This document shows positions 24,851 through 32,025 of a stretch of DNA of 64,000 nucleotides, piece after piece. Numbering within the stretch: position 1 is the first letter of the stretch; every line of letters begins with the position of its first letter. Made by a program: the position numbers and the translations under genes. The DNA is from JAXMEB01 sp046348545 (GTDB lineage: Bacteria; Pseudomonadota; Gammaproteobacteria; Berkiellales; Berkiellaceae): NCBI GenBank assembly GCA_046348545.1, contig JAXMEB010000003.1, positions 186,001 to 250,000 of the forward strand, in the 5' to 3' direction. The notes beneath the pieces were generated by a model. It ran no database searches and was not told where the DNA came from. It saw only the letters and a program-made list of their open reading frames with translations.

Positions 24851-24906
24851 GCCCCCCAATTTGACAAAAACATCTAAAATCGGCATAATCCCCTTCCTAC
24901 ATCGAT

Positions 24907-24983
24907 GCGCCCGTAGCTCAGTTGGATAGAGTACCAGGCTACGAACTTGGTGGTCGGAGGTTCGAATCCTTCCGGGCGCGCCA
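24907..24983 (+). tRNA. tRNA-Arg (anticodon ACG), island attachment site
   Basis: 77 bases. The acceptor stem GCGCCCG pairs with CGGGCGC, CCA is encoded, and the anticodon stem CCAGG/CTTGG carries loop CTACGAA, hence ACG (wobble-modified to read CGN). Its 3' half is duplicated at 29410-29439, and an integrase lies immediately downstream. Confidence 0.97.
24952..24981 (+). repeat. Attachment repeat (tRNA-proximal copy)
   Basis: The last 30 bases of the tRNA-Arg T arm and acceptor region, starting GGTCGGAGGTTCG, recur exactly at 29410-29439. This is the crossover core expected from a tRNA-targeting tyrosine integrase. Confidence 0.9.
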
Positions 24984-24999
24984 AAATTCATTTTTCAAA

Positions 25000-26104
25000 T
25001 CAAGCAGTTACAACTTTCATTTGTGTTTGTGTATTTCGTAAAAAAATCATTGCCCGACTTTTGCCCGACTTATTCAAACACACCTTATTTACTGCCTCAA
25101 TTAGCTCATCTAACTCAGGCGCACTGTAGTGCGTAGTGATATCTCCATTGCGATGACCCAATAACACTTTACGCGTTTCAAGCGGCACACCTGCTGCTCT
25201 TAAACGACGCCCAAAAGTATGCTTTAGATCATGTACTCGTACTTGAGTTAAATTCACGTTAGCGCGGACACGTTTCCAAGCAGTGTTGTTTATTGATGTC
25301 ACAGGTTTGCCTTTGTAAGTAAAAACAAACTCTGGATGCATTCTGCGCAATTCATTGATTAATGAAAGAGCAGTGTGATTTAACACCACCAACCTATCTT
25401 CTCTGTTTTTTACAAAAGTACTCGGGATAATGAATACCGAAGTGTTTAATTCCGGTACCTTAACTTCCCATTCCCAACGTAATTGACAGACTTCCTGTTC
25501 ACGACATCCTGTATTCACTTTAAACAAACACATCCGTGCTAAATGATCTGGCAATGCTTGAAATAGTCTGCCTTGCTCCTCCCAAGTTAAGGGGTAAGGT
25601 TTGCGGGCATCATGAATAGGTAGCAATTGAATGAGTGGGGGCGTTTCCAACCATGTCATCCCATTCCCATCACGCCAAAGGCGTGCGGCTAAATTCAAGA
25701 TGCGTCTGACTACTGCCAATGCGAGGTTAATTGTCTTATTTTTGAGGCCTGATTTTTTTCTAGCATCAATATAAGGTTGCAGTGTTCCTGCATGCACTCT
25801 ATCTAAAGTAAGATTGCCTATAAAAGGGTCAAGCTGCTTTAAATTAAGTAGCAAAATTATTAATCCCTGCCAGATGCATATTTGTTTCAAGGAAGTAAGC
25901 CGCAGCTTCGCGAAAAATCCGTTTTGGGCGAACACCGAAAATTTTAGCATGACGAATTTCTTCGATTTTCCTTGCTAAAATCAGCTCCGCTTCTTTGAGG
26001 TCGCGCGTTCCAGTGCTTTCACAAATCTGTTCTCCAAGCACATATTTTTGGATGTGCCAGATCCCGTGTCGATTGCGAAGCCCTGGGATGCTTTTTCGTC
26101 CCAT
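25000..26104 (-). pseudogene. Tyrosine-recombinase integrase, frameshifted
   Basis: The N-terminal part reads from the ATG at 26104 (MGRKSIPGLRNRHGIWHI) to a stop near 25844; the rest continues in another frame from about 25852 (LKQLDPFIGNLTLDRVH). Dropping one T in the run at about 25850 joins them as NNFATNLKQLDPF. Catalytic residues are present: Arg in NTGCREQEV, HDLKHTFG (Lys at the usual second Arg, a common variant), LLGHRNGD and Tyr in THYSA. It lies next to its tRNA-Arg target. It is probably inactive unless the shift is a sequencing error. Confidence 0.9.
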
Positions 26105-26343
26105 TTTTTTACTCCTCTTATACTTGAGGCGGGACGCTCGTTGCGGGCCTTATAATGCTCGACCCAAGTGTCCAAATCAAGTCTGTCAAAAGCAATGCCT
26201 TGTTTTCCAATGCGAAGCTCAGGGAGATGTGGCCTAACTTCTTGATTAAACCGGTTTTTATCCATCCCTAAGTAAAAAGGCGCATCGCGATGTCTGATAA
26301 GACGAGGGAGAAATTTTGAGCTCTCAAGCGGGGTAGCCACCAT
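25981..26343 (-). CDS. Putative excisionase/AlpA-like helix-turn-helix protein
   Basis: 120 residues. The segment HRDAPFYLGMDKNRFNQEVRP then LRIGKQGIAFDRLDLDTWVEHY has the layout of a DNA-binding excisionase helix (a winged recognition element ending in a D-x-W strand-to-helix). It overlaps the integrase N-terminus by about 124 bases in another frame. In such islands this protein controls excision direction; here that role is inference. Confidence 0.7.
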   Translation of the reverse strand: MVATPLESSKFLPRLIRHRDAPFYLGMDKNRFNQEVRPHLPELRIGKQGIAFDRLDLDTWVEHYKARNERPASSIRGVKKWDEKASQGFAIDTGSGTSKNMCLENRFVKALERATSKKRS

Positions 26344-26414
26344 GCTAATCCTTTAAATTAGGTCACATTAAAAATGTGTATCATCCCTTGTTAGTTAAGG
26401 CTAAGTGAAAATCA

Positions 26415-26475
26415 ATCTTAAATTAAGTTAATGACGGGTGGCTGTCAATCTTAAGTTTGGTTAATATTGAAGATG
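26415..26475. promoter_or_regulatory. Candidate repressor sites upstream of 26503
   Basis: Contains CTTAAATTAAG (an 11-base palindrome at 26417-26427) and TCTTAAGTTTGG, built from the TTAAGT/ACTTAA element that recurs in the repressor-Cro intergenic region. This suggests the island repressor also controls the kinase-like gene at 26503. Confidence 0.5.
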
Positions 26476-26502
26476 GATCACTAGAGTGAGATTGAGTGCA
26501 CT

Positions 26503-27057
26503 ATGTTAAGAATTTTAATTTTCGGAGCAGCTGGTAGTGGGGCGACAACAGTTGCTAAGAAGATATCAGATATTTTAGAAATCTCTCATTTTGATTCAGA
26601 TGAGTATTATTGGATAAAAACTGATCCGCCTTATAGGGTTAAGCAACCGTTAATTGAAAGGCAAAAAAACCTTAAGGCTGATTTAGAAAAAGAAAGAAAT
26701 TGGGTTGTATCAGGTTCATTGCATGCTTGGGGTGCCTTCATTTCTGAACTGTTAACTCATGCTGTTTTCTTATATGTTCCAAAAGCATTAAGAATGCAAC
26801 GCTTAGCAGATCGAGAACAAACAAGATATGGTCACCGCATTAGGGAAGGAGGTGACATGTTTGAACATCATCGAGCGTTTATGGAATGGGCCGCAAGTTA
26901 CGATGATGAAACTTCAACAAGTAGTAGAACTAAACTAAAGCATTTAAATTGGAAGGATTCACTTCCTTGCCCTGTATTTGAAATTCAAAATGATGAGGCT
27001 GTTGATGTTATAGTTCGAAAAATATTAAAAGAATGCTTGTCATCTCAAAACATATAA
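26503..27057 (+). CDS. P-loop nucleoside-kinase-like ATPase
   Basis: 184 residues. The N-terminal ILIFGAAGSGATTVAKKIS is a P-loop in which the usual lysine is alanine, as in a family of small adenylate-kinase/shikimate-kinase-like proteins; FDSDEYYW and WVVSGSLHAWG continue that fold, and a lid-like segment (RYGHRIREGGDM) follows. Substrate unknown. It is a cargo gene of the tRNA-Arg island. Confidence 0.75.
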   Translation: MLRILIFGAAGSGATTVAKKISDILEISHFDSDEYYWIKTDPPYRVKQPLIERQKNLKADLEKERNWVVSGSLHAWGAFISELLTHAVFLYVPKALRMQRLADREQTRYGHRIREGGDMFEHHRAFMEWAASYDDETSTSSRTKLKHLNWKDSLPCPVFEIQNDEAVDVIVRKILKECLSSQNI

Positions 27058-27064
27058 AGAAGAA

Positions 27065-27676
27065 TCAGTCAAACTCTTCCTGCAGCACAGCTCGCACAAC
27101 ACCATGTAGTTTGACTTTGCTAGTAACGACAGATTGTTGAAATAGATGATTTAAAGGTTGGAGATATTTTTTGCCACTGTCCTCAACCAGTTTTCTGAGC
27201 ATTGGCGTTTTGTCCTGAGAAGCGACAACAAAGGAGTTTGGTTTGACAGGTGCTTCTGGATCAACGATGACAATCATGCCTTCACGAAAAGAAACTTCAC
27301 TCCCGGTGGGGGTGACCATGCTGTTGCCTTGTACCTTCAGCGCATAGCTTTTAGGTGAAACGGCGACGGTGGTACCGATACGTCGTTTTACTTTGGCAGG
27401 ATTCAAATTACCTTTAATCACATCGTCCCAATCTATGAGAGGGATAGTTTCCTGAATAAGCTCGGCATCACCTAGGCCAAATTGTAACCAGATAGGTGAA
27501 ACCTCTAGAATCTTAGCGGCTTCTAGGATGAGTTGGGGGTCTCGAAAAGACTTGGCAGTCCCTTTCTCAATGGCTGATATGGTAGGGCCTGTGAGTCCAC
27601 CTAAGGCTTCACCGAGTTGATCTTGAGTCATGCCCTTTTTGAGTCGAGCTTGTTTGAGTCGTTCACCTATATTCAT
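27065..27676 (-). CDS. CI-like phage repressor with S24 peptidase domain
   Basis: 203 residues from MNIGERLKQ. An XRE helix-turn-helix (MTQDQLGEALGGLTGPTISAIEKG) is followed by a LexA-type S24 domain with Ser in VQGNSM and a likely catalytic Lys in PMLRKL. It should repress the divergent gene at 27827 and its own promoter, and be relieved by self-cleavage. In-frame codons up to 27694 are possible but less likely. Confidence 0.9.
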   Translation of the reverse strand: MNIGERLKQARLKKGMTQDQLGEALGGLTGPTISAIEKGTAKSFRDPQLILEAAKILEVSPIWLQFGLGDAELIQETIPLIDWDDVIKGNLNPAKVKRRIGTTVAVSPKSYALKVQGNSMVTPTGSEVSFREGMIVIVDPEAPVKPNSFVVASQDKTPMLRKLVEDSGKKYLQPLNHLFQQSVVTSKVKLHGVVRAVLQEEFD

Positions 27677-27689
27677 AACCTTTAATATT

Positions 27690-27815
27690 AACAAAACTTA
27701 ATCCCACATTGTATCCTTCATAATTCAGAATTAAGTCAATAGACACACTTCCTTAAGTAAATTTAATATTGAAATACACTTAATTTTAAATTAACTTAAC
27801 CCCGTCGTATCAAGA
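27690..27815. promoter_or_regulatory. Divergent operator region between repressor and Cro-like gene
   Basis: At least five ACTTAA/TTAAGT motifs occur (AAACTTAATCC, GAATTAAGTC, CCTTAAGTAA, CACTTAATTT, TAACTTAACC) within about 120 AT-rich bases. This arrangement is expected for lambda-like CI/Cro operators. Confidence 0.65.
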
Positions 27816-27826
27816 AGGAATTTATC

Positions 27827-28030
27827 ATGGATCAGATTGACGCACTCATTTCATATTTTGGAAGCAAAAATAAACTTGCTGCTGCTTTGGGCGTTACCCC
27901 TCCCGCCATCTCTCAATGGAAAGATTTCATTCCCAAAGGTCGCGCTTATCAAATTGAAGTGCTAACAAATGGAAAATTTAAAGCTCAAGAATTAGCACGC
28001 AGGAACAAACTTCAAATTAACTTAAGCTAA
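27827..28030 (+). CDS. Cro/YdaS-like DNA-binding protein
   Basis: 67 residues. The segment YFGSKNKLAAALGVTPPAISQW is a compact helix-turn-helix typical of YdaS/Cro proteins. It is divergent from the CI-like repressor; AAGAAGGA precedes the ATG. Probably the antagonist in a lysogeny switch retained in the island. Confidence 0.85.
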   Translation: MDQIDALISYFGSKNKLAAALGVTPPAISQWKDFIPKGRAYQIEVLTNGKFKAQELARRNKLQINLS

Positions 28031-28041
28031 AGGACATAGCC

Positions 28042-28179
28042 ATGCGTGACTTCTGCAAATTTTCTCCAAAATTTTGGCAAAGTGCGTTGTCAGCGAAGTT
28101 AAAAGCACTCGGTATCGAGGCGTTGCTCTTGATAGCAGTGTGGAACTGGAGGGTATTGATTACGTCAAAGATAAGCTAG
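28042..28179 (+). pseudogene. Remnant of a phage replication gene (N-terminus only)
   Basis: ATG at 28042 with AAAGGA upstream starts MRDFCKFSPKFWQSALSAKL, which resembles the N-terminus of phage replisome-organiser proteins (MRDYSKxSPxFW). The similarity stops after about 30 residues and the frame closes at 28177. It overlaps the next reading frame, so one gene has probably been truncated by recombination or frameshift. Confidence 0.55.
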
Positions 28180-28481
28180 TTTTGTATCCAGTCCCTATGA
28201 GCAGAGGGGATATTATTCTTAGGCCAGCTGTAGAATGGAGTGTTCCAGAATTTCCCAAATTAGTTGAAAAACTGACCTCTGAAGGATTGGGCGGTACCCC
28301 AGGCGTTGGAAAGACATTAGATTGGAGCTGGGGGTATAAAATAGAAAATACACTTTTATTTGGCTTGTATCTTGGCATTTTAAGAAAAGAAAAAATGAAC
28401 AGGAATCAATACCAGTGGTTTCACCCAGTTCAGTTCATTGAAGAAAGACTTAAGTTGGACGCCAAACATTTACCGAAATGA
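28074..28481 (+). CDS. Hypothetical protein in the island
   Basis: Up to 135 codons from a TTG at 28074; the convincing part begins about SSVELEGIDYVKDKLVLYP and runs through TPGVGKTLDWSWGYKIENTL. Family not recognised. The start overlaps the phage replication remnant, so the true N-terminus could be that of the upstream frame after a shift. Confidence 0.45.
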   Translation: MAKCVVSEVKSTRYRGVALDSSVELEGIDYVKDKLVLYPVPMSRGDIILRPAVEWSVPEFPKLVEKLTSEGLGGTPGVGKTLDWSWGYKIENTLLFGLYLGILRKEKMNRNQYQWFHPVQFIEERLKLDAKHLPK

Positions 28482-28526
28482 ACGTGGATTTTTTAGATTT
28501 GATTTGTAATTAAAAGTGAGCGTAAG

Positions 28527-28556
28527 ACCTCTTCAATTCGATCGAATTGAAGAGGT
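28527..28556. repeat. Perfect 30-bp palindrome between convergent genes
   Basis: ACCTCTTCAATTCG at 28527 is followed directly by ATCGAATTGAAGAGGT, giving 15 bp of perfect dyad with no spacer. It lies between genes ending at 28481 and 28574 and may act as a bidirectional terminator or a protein-binding site. Confidence 0.8.
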
Positions 28557-28573
28557 TTCGAACGGAAAGTAAT

Positions 28574-28804
28574 TTATCTAAGAGTAGTCTTTTCAGTCTT
28601 CCTTGATCGGTTAAAAGTGACTATTGTTCTACCCAACACGAATTGCAATGTTAGTGAGAGCGTGAAACCATAAAGGAACCATCGAATATGATTCACTTTA
28701 CTGATCTCGCCGTTGCTAGTGATAGCAAATACTCCAAACAAGAATATTGCATCTACAAGAGCACTGAGTAAGATTTTCCCAAATTTTATTACTTTATCGT
28801 TCAT
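28574..28804 (-). CDS. Small two-helix membrane protein (immunity-like)
   Basis: 76 residues with two hydrophobic segments (ILLSALVDAIFLFGVFAIT and WFLYGFTLSLTLQFVLG) and a basic C-terminus. Starts 3 bases after the stop of the double-glycine peptide gene. Size, topology and position fit bacteriocin immunity proteins, but no family is recognised. Confidence 0.65.
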   Translation of the reverse strand: MNDKVIKFGKILLSALVDAIFLFGVFAITSNGEISKVNHIRWFLYGFTLSLTLQFVLGRTIVTFNRSRKTEKTTLR

Positions 28805-28807
28805 TTT

Positions 28808-29107
28808 TCAGTCCGCATACATATATGGGTTATTTAATCTATCTTGAACTTGGAAAGCGTTTAAACGATTAATATCTTCTAAAGCTGGTCCAAGTTCTGG
28901 TGCGAGGGCTATGAATTGTTCGATTCCGTAAAGAGCAATTCCAAAACCGGGCCCTGCTATTAAATTTGGCCCTCCGCCGTAAAGAGCTGCAACACCGACA
29001 CCTTCAATCATGGGTCTCATGACATCACGATAAAAATCATCGTTACCACCGGAAATTTTTGAAATCTCACTTTTATTTATAGTATGCAGGTTAACTTCCT
29101 TATGCAT
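28808..29107 (-). CDS. Bacteriocin-like precursor with double-glycine leader
   Basis: 99 residues. The leader HKEVNLHTINKSEISKISGG ends in Gly-Gly at residues 20-21. The predicted mature part contains a glycine-rich hydrophobic region (GVGVAALYGGGPNLIAGPG, with GxxxG spacing) as in pore-forming class II bacteriocins. The next gene encodes a small membrane protein. Cargo of the island. No transporter for export is visible nearby. Confidence 0.7.
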   Translation of the reverse strand: MHKEVNLHTINKSEISKISGGNDDFYRDVMRPMIEGVGVAALYGGGPNLIAGPGFGIALYGIEQFIALAPELGPALEDINRLNAFQVQDRLNNPYMYAD

Positions 29108-29395
29108 TTATTTTGTTTTTTTAAAGTGTGCGAAAAGGCTGACTAAGATTACTCTTCCAGGGTTCTATTGTCTATGGTAAGGAGGGTATTCGTGTTGGAT
29201 AGGGTGGTGAGCTAACAAAAAGTTAAATAGCTATCTTTTGTGATTTGCGAATGCCACTTTTGTTTTCATGATATGAAATCACTGCCGAACTTTTGCCGGA
29301 GTGAGTGCTGATTTGTTATGCTTGGTGGTGCTAATTTGCAACGAGCGAACCACTAAATTGTTAATAAAATCAATGCGCTATAATTGCTTGTTCGA
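29108..29395. other. Non-coding island margin
   Basis: About 290 bases upstream of the bacteriocin-like gene. I see no gene or RNA; the stretch should contain that gene's promoter and ends at the attachment repeat. Confidence 0.4.
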
Positions 29396-29409
29396 ACTAC
29401 GAGCTTGGG

Positions 29410-29439
29410 GGTCGGAGGTTCGAATCCTTCCGGGCGCGC
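29410..29439 (+). repeat. Attachment repeat (distal copy)
   Basis: Exact 30-base copy of tRNA-Arg 3' sequence (24952-24981), preceded by a partial anticodon-arm match (ACTACGAGCTTGG) but no 5' half. It marks the far end of the island. Confidence 0.9.
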
Positions 29440-29479
29440 ATTAAATTTTATGGTCCGTTCTTGAGACATAGGTAACAGA

Positions 29480-29815
29480 TTATACCGGACACATGGATAA
29501 CACTTTTGAGTCAAAAGGATTGTCGATAGGCTCGACTCTACAAGATTCCTCATCAAAGTACCCTAGGTCGTATTTCATAAAAGAAACCAGCCAGATTCTA
29601 TCATCTTTTTAAGTTAATCCAACTTTTTGGCCGGCTAATACAGTACTTAAATTGATCTTCTTCCTTTTTAAACAAATTCTACCACACTCTGTCACCGTGA
29701 TTACTTTTTCATGAAGTGGGTATTCCAGCTCTGGTAGGCCACAATATTGACGACTCGAAGGTGTATACAGTTCACCAGGATATTTCATCCCAATCGCTTG
29801 AATGAGGGAGCTCAT
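29480..29815 (-). pseudogene. IS481-like transposase C-terminal fragment
   Basis: Reverse-strand frame: GMKYPGELYTPSSRQYCGLP, VTECGRICLKRKKINLSTV, AGQKVGLT, a TAA stop at 29609-29611, then DDRIWLVSFMKYDLGYFDEE and NPFDSKVL. This is the C-terminal domain of an IS481-type integrase-core transposase, cut at its N-terminus and interrupted by a stop. Sequence at 29450-29490 (GGTCCGTTCTTGAGACAT) may be its old terminus. Confidence 0.75.
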
Positions 29816-29901
29816 TGTTTACAAATTGAAGCTAAAAAGCCTGATGGGTGATATTACAAGGGGGCAAACAGAGGGCAATTCGTGCTGCTACACCTTGATG
29901 A

Positions 29902-31782
29902 ATGTCAAGGAACTACTCAGTAGAAAAACTTGTCTATTATGTGGATTGTCTTTATTGGATATCTGCAATGAAAGAAGAGATTTTGAGTGATTTTGGTTCT
30001 TTTATGAAAAAATCAATTGTGCTTCTCGAGAGGGTCGCGAATCAATATAGTGACTCCAAATCTTCGAAAGAATTTTACAATGAGATTGCTAACATCAGAG
30101 AATATGCCAATCGCATGGCAAGCGAGGGGGTCTCTTTTGAAGAATTGACTGAATTGCCCAATAAACACAGTAACTTTACAGAAATTGTTAAAAAAGATAA
30201 ATTGTATTCGTTAATTCCAAGCCCAACACCAGCTGATAGCGAATTGTATCATCAACTTTATCAACTTTTAAATGAACTACAACAAGGCCATGAAACAGGA
30301 ATAAAATTTGGTCTGCGGGGTCATGCGGTCTCTCATGGTTTATCTTTATTAATCCCATATTCATGTAGAGAATTAATGATCAAAAATCTTCAAGATTCAT
30401 TCGAAAAATTCTCTAAGTTAGACTTTTCTGAAAGCTGCATTGACTTTTCAATGAACCTTGACGATTTGAATCGCAATCTTGCTGAAATTAATTTTAACAT
30501 TCAAAATGCAGCTTTAAAAAGTAAAACCATCTCAGAGATTCCCAGCAATAAGCTTAGCATGATGTTCCATGTTACTGGTCATTGGGTCAGTATTGTTGGT
30601 TCAGCGGATTACATTATTCACGGCGATAGGTTCAGTGGTTCGATTTTAGATCCCAAAGGGCTTTCTATATTTCGAGCGCCTTCTAACGAAACTAACGAAT
30701 ATTCAACAGATTATGCAAAGAAATTGCTAGAAATATCTGATGGAGGAATGACTGTTGAAAGTTTAAATCGTAAATTATCACATGATTTGAGTTTGGTGAA
30801 ATTTATTCCTTTAACGCTGCAAAAGTCAGATAATTGCGGATGGACTTCTGGCTCAAAGACGATCATGTACTCTAATGCAATTTTAGTATTCGATCGATAT
30901 TTTAAAGCACAAGGCATTCCTGAAGCCGACGCAATGGAGCGAGCTTTAGATTGTAGCAAAAAGCTGTACCATTTATGGACAGATTTTGATAGAGTTCAGT
31001 CATTACAGTCTTATCTCAACCTCTCTAACCCTGATCCCGTCATAGTGGCTAAAATTTATTTACAAAGCAAAGATAAAGCCAGAAATTATCGAAAAGAAAT
31101 AAAGAGAATAATAGACGATTCACGTATAATCACAGAGGAAATTCTAAAAGAGGCTAGAGATCAAATGTTGAAGAACATTAAAGTCTCGTTAAAGACCCAT
31201 CGCACAGATACCAGTGAACATAGCAAATCATATTTAGAGCTTTATTTAAAATCGGGCACGAGTGCCGCTGATGCATTAATTTATAATTATGAAAAGGAAC
31301 GTTGTGATAATGAAAAACTAATAGAAAATATTATACGTCATCAACTCTTTCCGCGGGAGACCTTGAGCGTAATTAAAGATCAACTGATTAGTACGTATAA
31401 AGCTTTTAATGAACAAGTCAGAATAAAATTAGATGCCAGAAGGTGCGAAGTGCAGAAAGTTTTTTCAAATGCCCATATTGCCACGATTATCGCTAGTGAA
31501 GGCATAGACCAATTTTATAATATGAGTGAAGACGAAATTGTTCGGCTAAGTGAAATATCAAACACGCTGATCGAGGATGATATGTTTTTATTGTTTTTTG
31601 AAGGTTTTCTCGAACAAAATGAATTAAAACTGATGGACTTTGCAAAAGCTTCCAAAGGCACAGAAGACATAAAAGAAATTTTAGCCATGTATCGAGAGAA
31701 TGATGAGATTTTTGACGACAATGATTCGATTCTTGCTGTAGTTGAGTCAAAAATAAGAAATACATCACGCAATGATTTTTAA
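29902..31782 (+). CDS. Putative CE-clan cysteine protease-like effector
   Basis: 626 residues (or about 604 from the ATG at 29968), family not named. In the middle are a His-Trp pair (H227 in VTGHWVSIVG), a candidate acid D250 in SILDPKG, and QKSDNCGW with Q307 and C312. The order His-Trp, Asp, Gln-x4-Cys-Gly matches clan CE proteases (Ulp1/SseL/YopJ-like deconjugases or acetyltransferases). The flanks are helical and charged. Intracellular bacteria inject many such enzymes into hosts, but secretion is not shown. A 128-bp element lies 32 bases after the stop. Confidence 0.65.
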   Translation: MSRNYSVEKLVYYVDCLYWISAMKEEILSDFGSFMKKSIVLLERVANQYSDSKSSKEFYNEIANIREYANRMASEGVSFEELTELPNKHSNFTEIVKKDKLYSLIPSPTPADSELYHQLYQLLNELQQGHETGIKFGLRGHAVSHGLSLLIPYSCRELMIKNLQDSFEKFSKLDFSESCIDFSMNLDDLNRNLAEINFNIQNAALKSKTISEIPSNKLSMMFHVTGHWVSIVGSADYIIHGDRFSGSILDPKGLSIFRAPSNETNEYSTDYAKKLLEISDGGMTVESLNRKLSHDLSLVKFIPLTLQKSDNCGWTSGSKTIMYSNAILVFDRYFKAQGIPEADAMERALDCSKKLYHLWTDFDRVQSLQSYLNLSNPDPVIVAKIYLQSKDKARNYRKEIKRIIDDSRIITEEILKEARDQMLKNIKVSLKTHRTDTSEHSKSYLELYLKSGTSAADALIYNYEKERCDNEKLIENIIRHQLFPRETLSVIKDQLISTYKAFNEQVRIKLDARRCEVQKVFSNAHIATIIASEGIDQFYNMSEDEIVRLSEISNTLIEDDMFLLFFEGFLEQNELKLMDFAKASKGTEDIKEILAMYRENDEIFDDNDSILAVVESKIRNTSRNDF

Positions 31783-31814
31783 CACCCTCTACTGCAGGAT
31801 CAATAGTACTATTA

Positions 31815-31942
31815 TATACCCTTCACAGATGAATTTTCGGGGTTGTTGCCTTCGCGATTCTCATCGCAGTCATGTACTTTGTGTACACTCCTGCGACTCG
31901 AACGCTCGGCGCCTACCCGAAAAATCATCTGTGAAGGGTATA
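31815..31942 (+). mobile_element. 128-bp miniature inverted-repeat element (copy D)
   Basis: Begins TATACCCTTCACAGATGA and ends with a near-perfect complement (CATCTGTGAAGGGTATA), the best-matched termini in the window. It follows the protease-like gene. Confidence 0.92.
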
Positions 31943-32025
31943 TGATAAAACAAAAGTAATGTTCATGGCAGCATTAACTGTCGTCGCAATACTTGTGTGG
32001 TTGAAACTTTAGGGACACGCCCTAG

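Noticed and set aside
24803..24991. A reverse frame with GRIRTSDHQVRS
   Set aside because: Antisense of tRNA-Arg; same artefact type.
29353..29556. A reverse frame with RPEGFEPPTPKL
   Set aside because: This peptide is a well-known artefact from translating the antisense of a tRNA 3' end; the sequence is the attachment repeat.
31943..32021. Possible C-terminal fragment with a hydrophobic tail (VMFMAALTVVAILVWLKL) between the MITE and IS701
   Set aside because: Too short, with no start; it could be a gene end cut by the elements but cannot be assigned.
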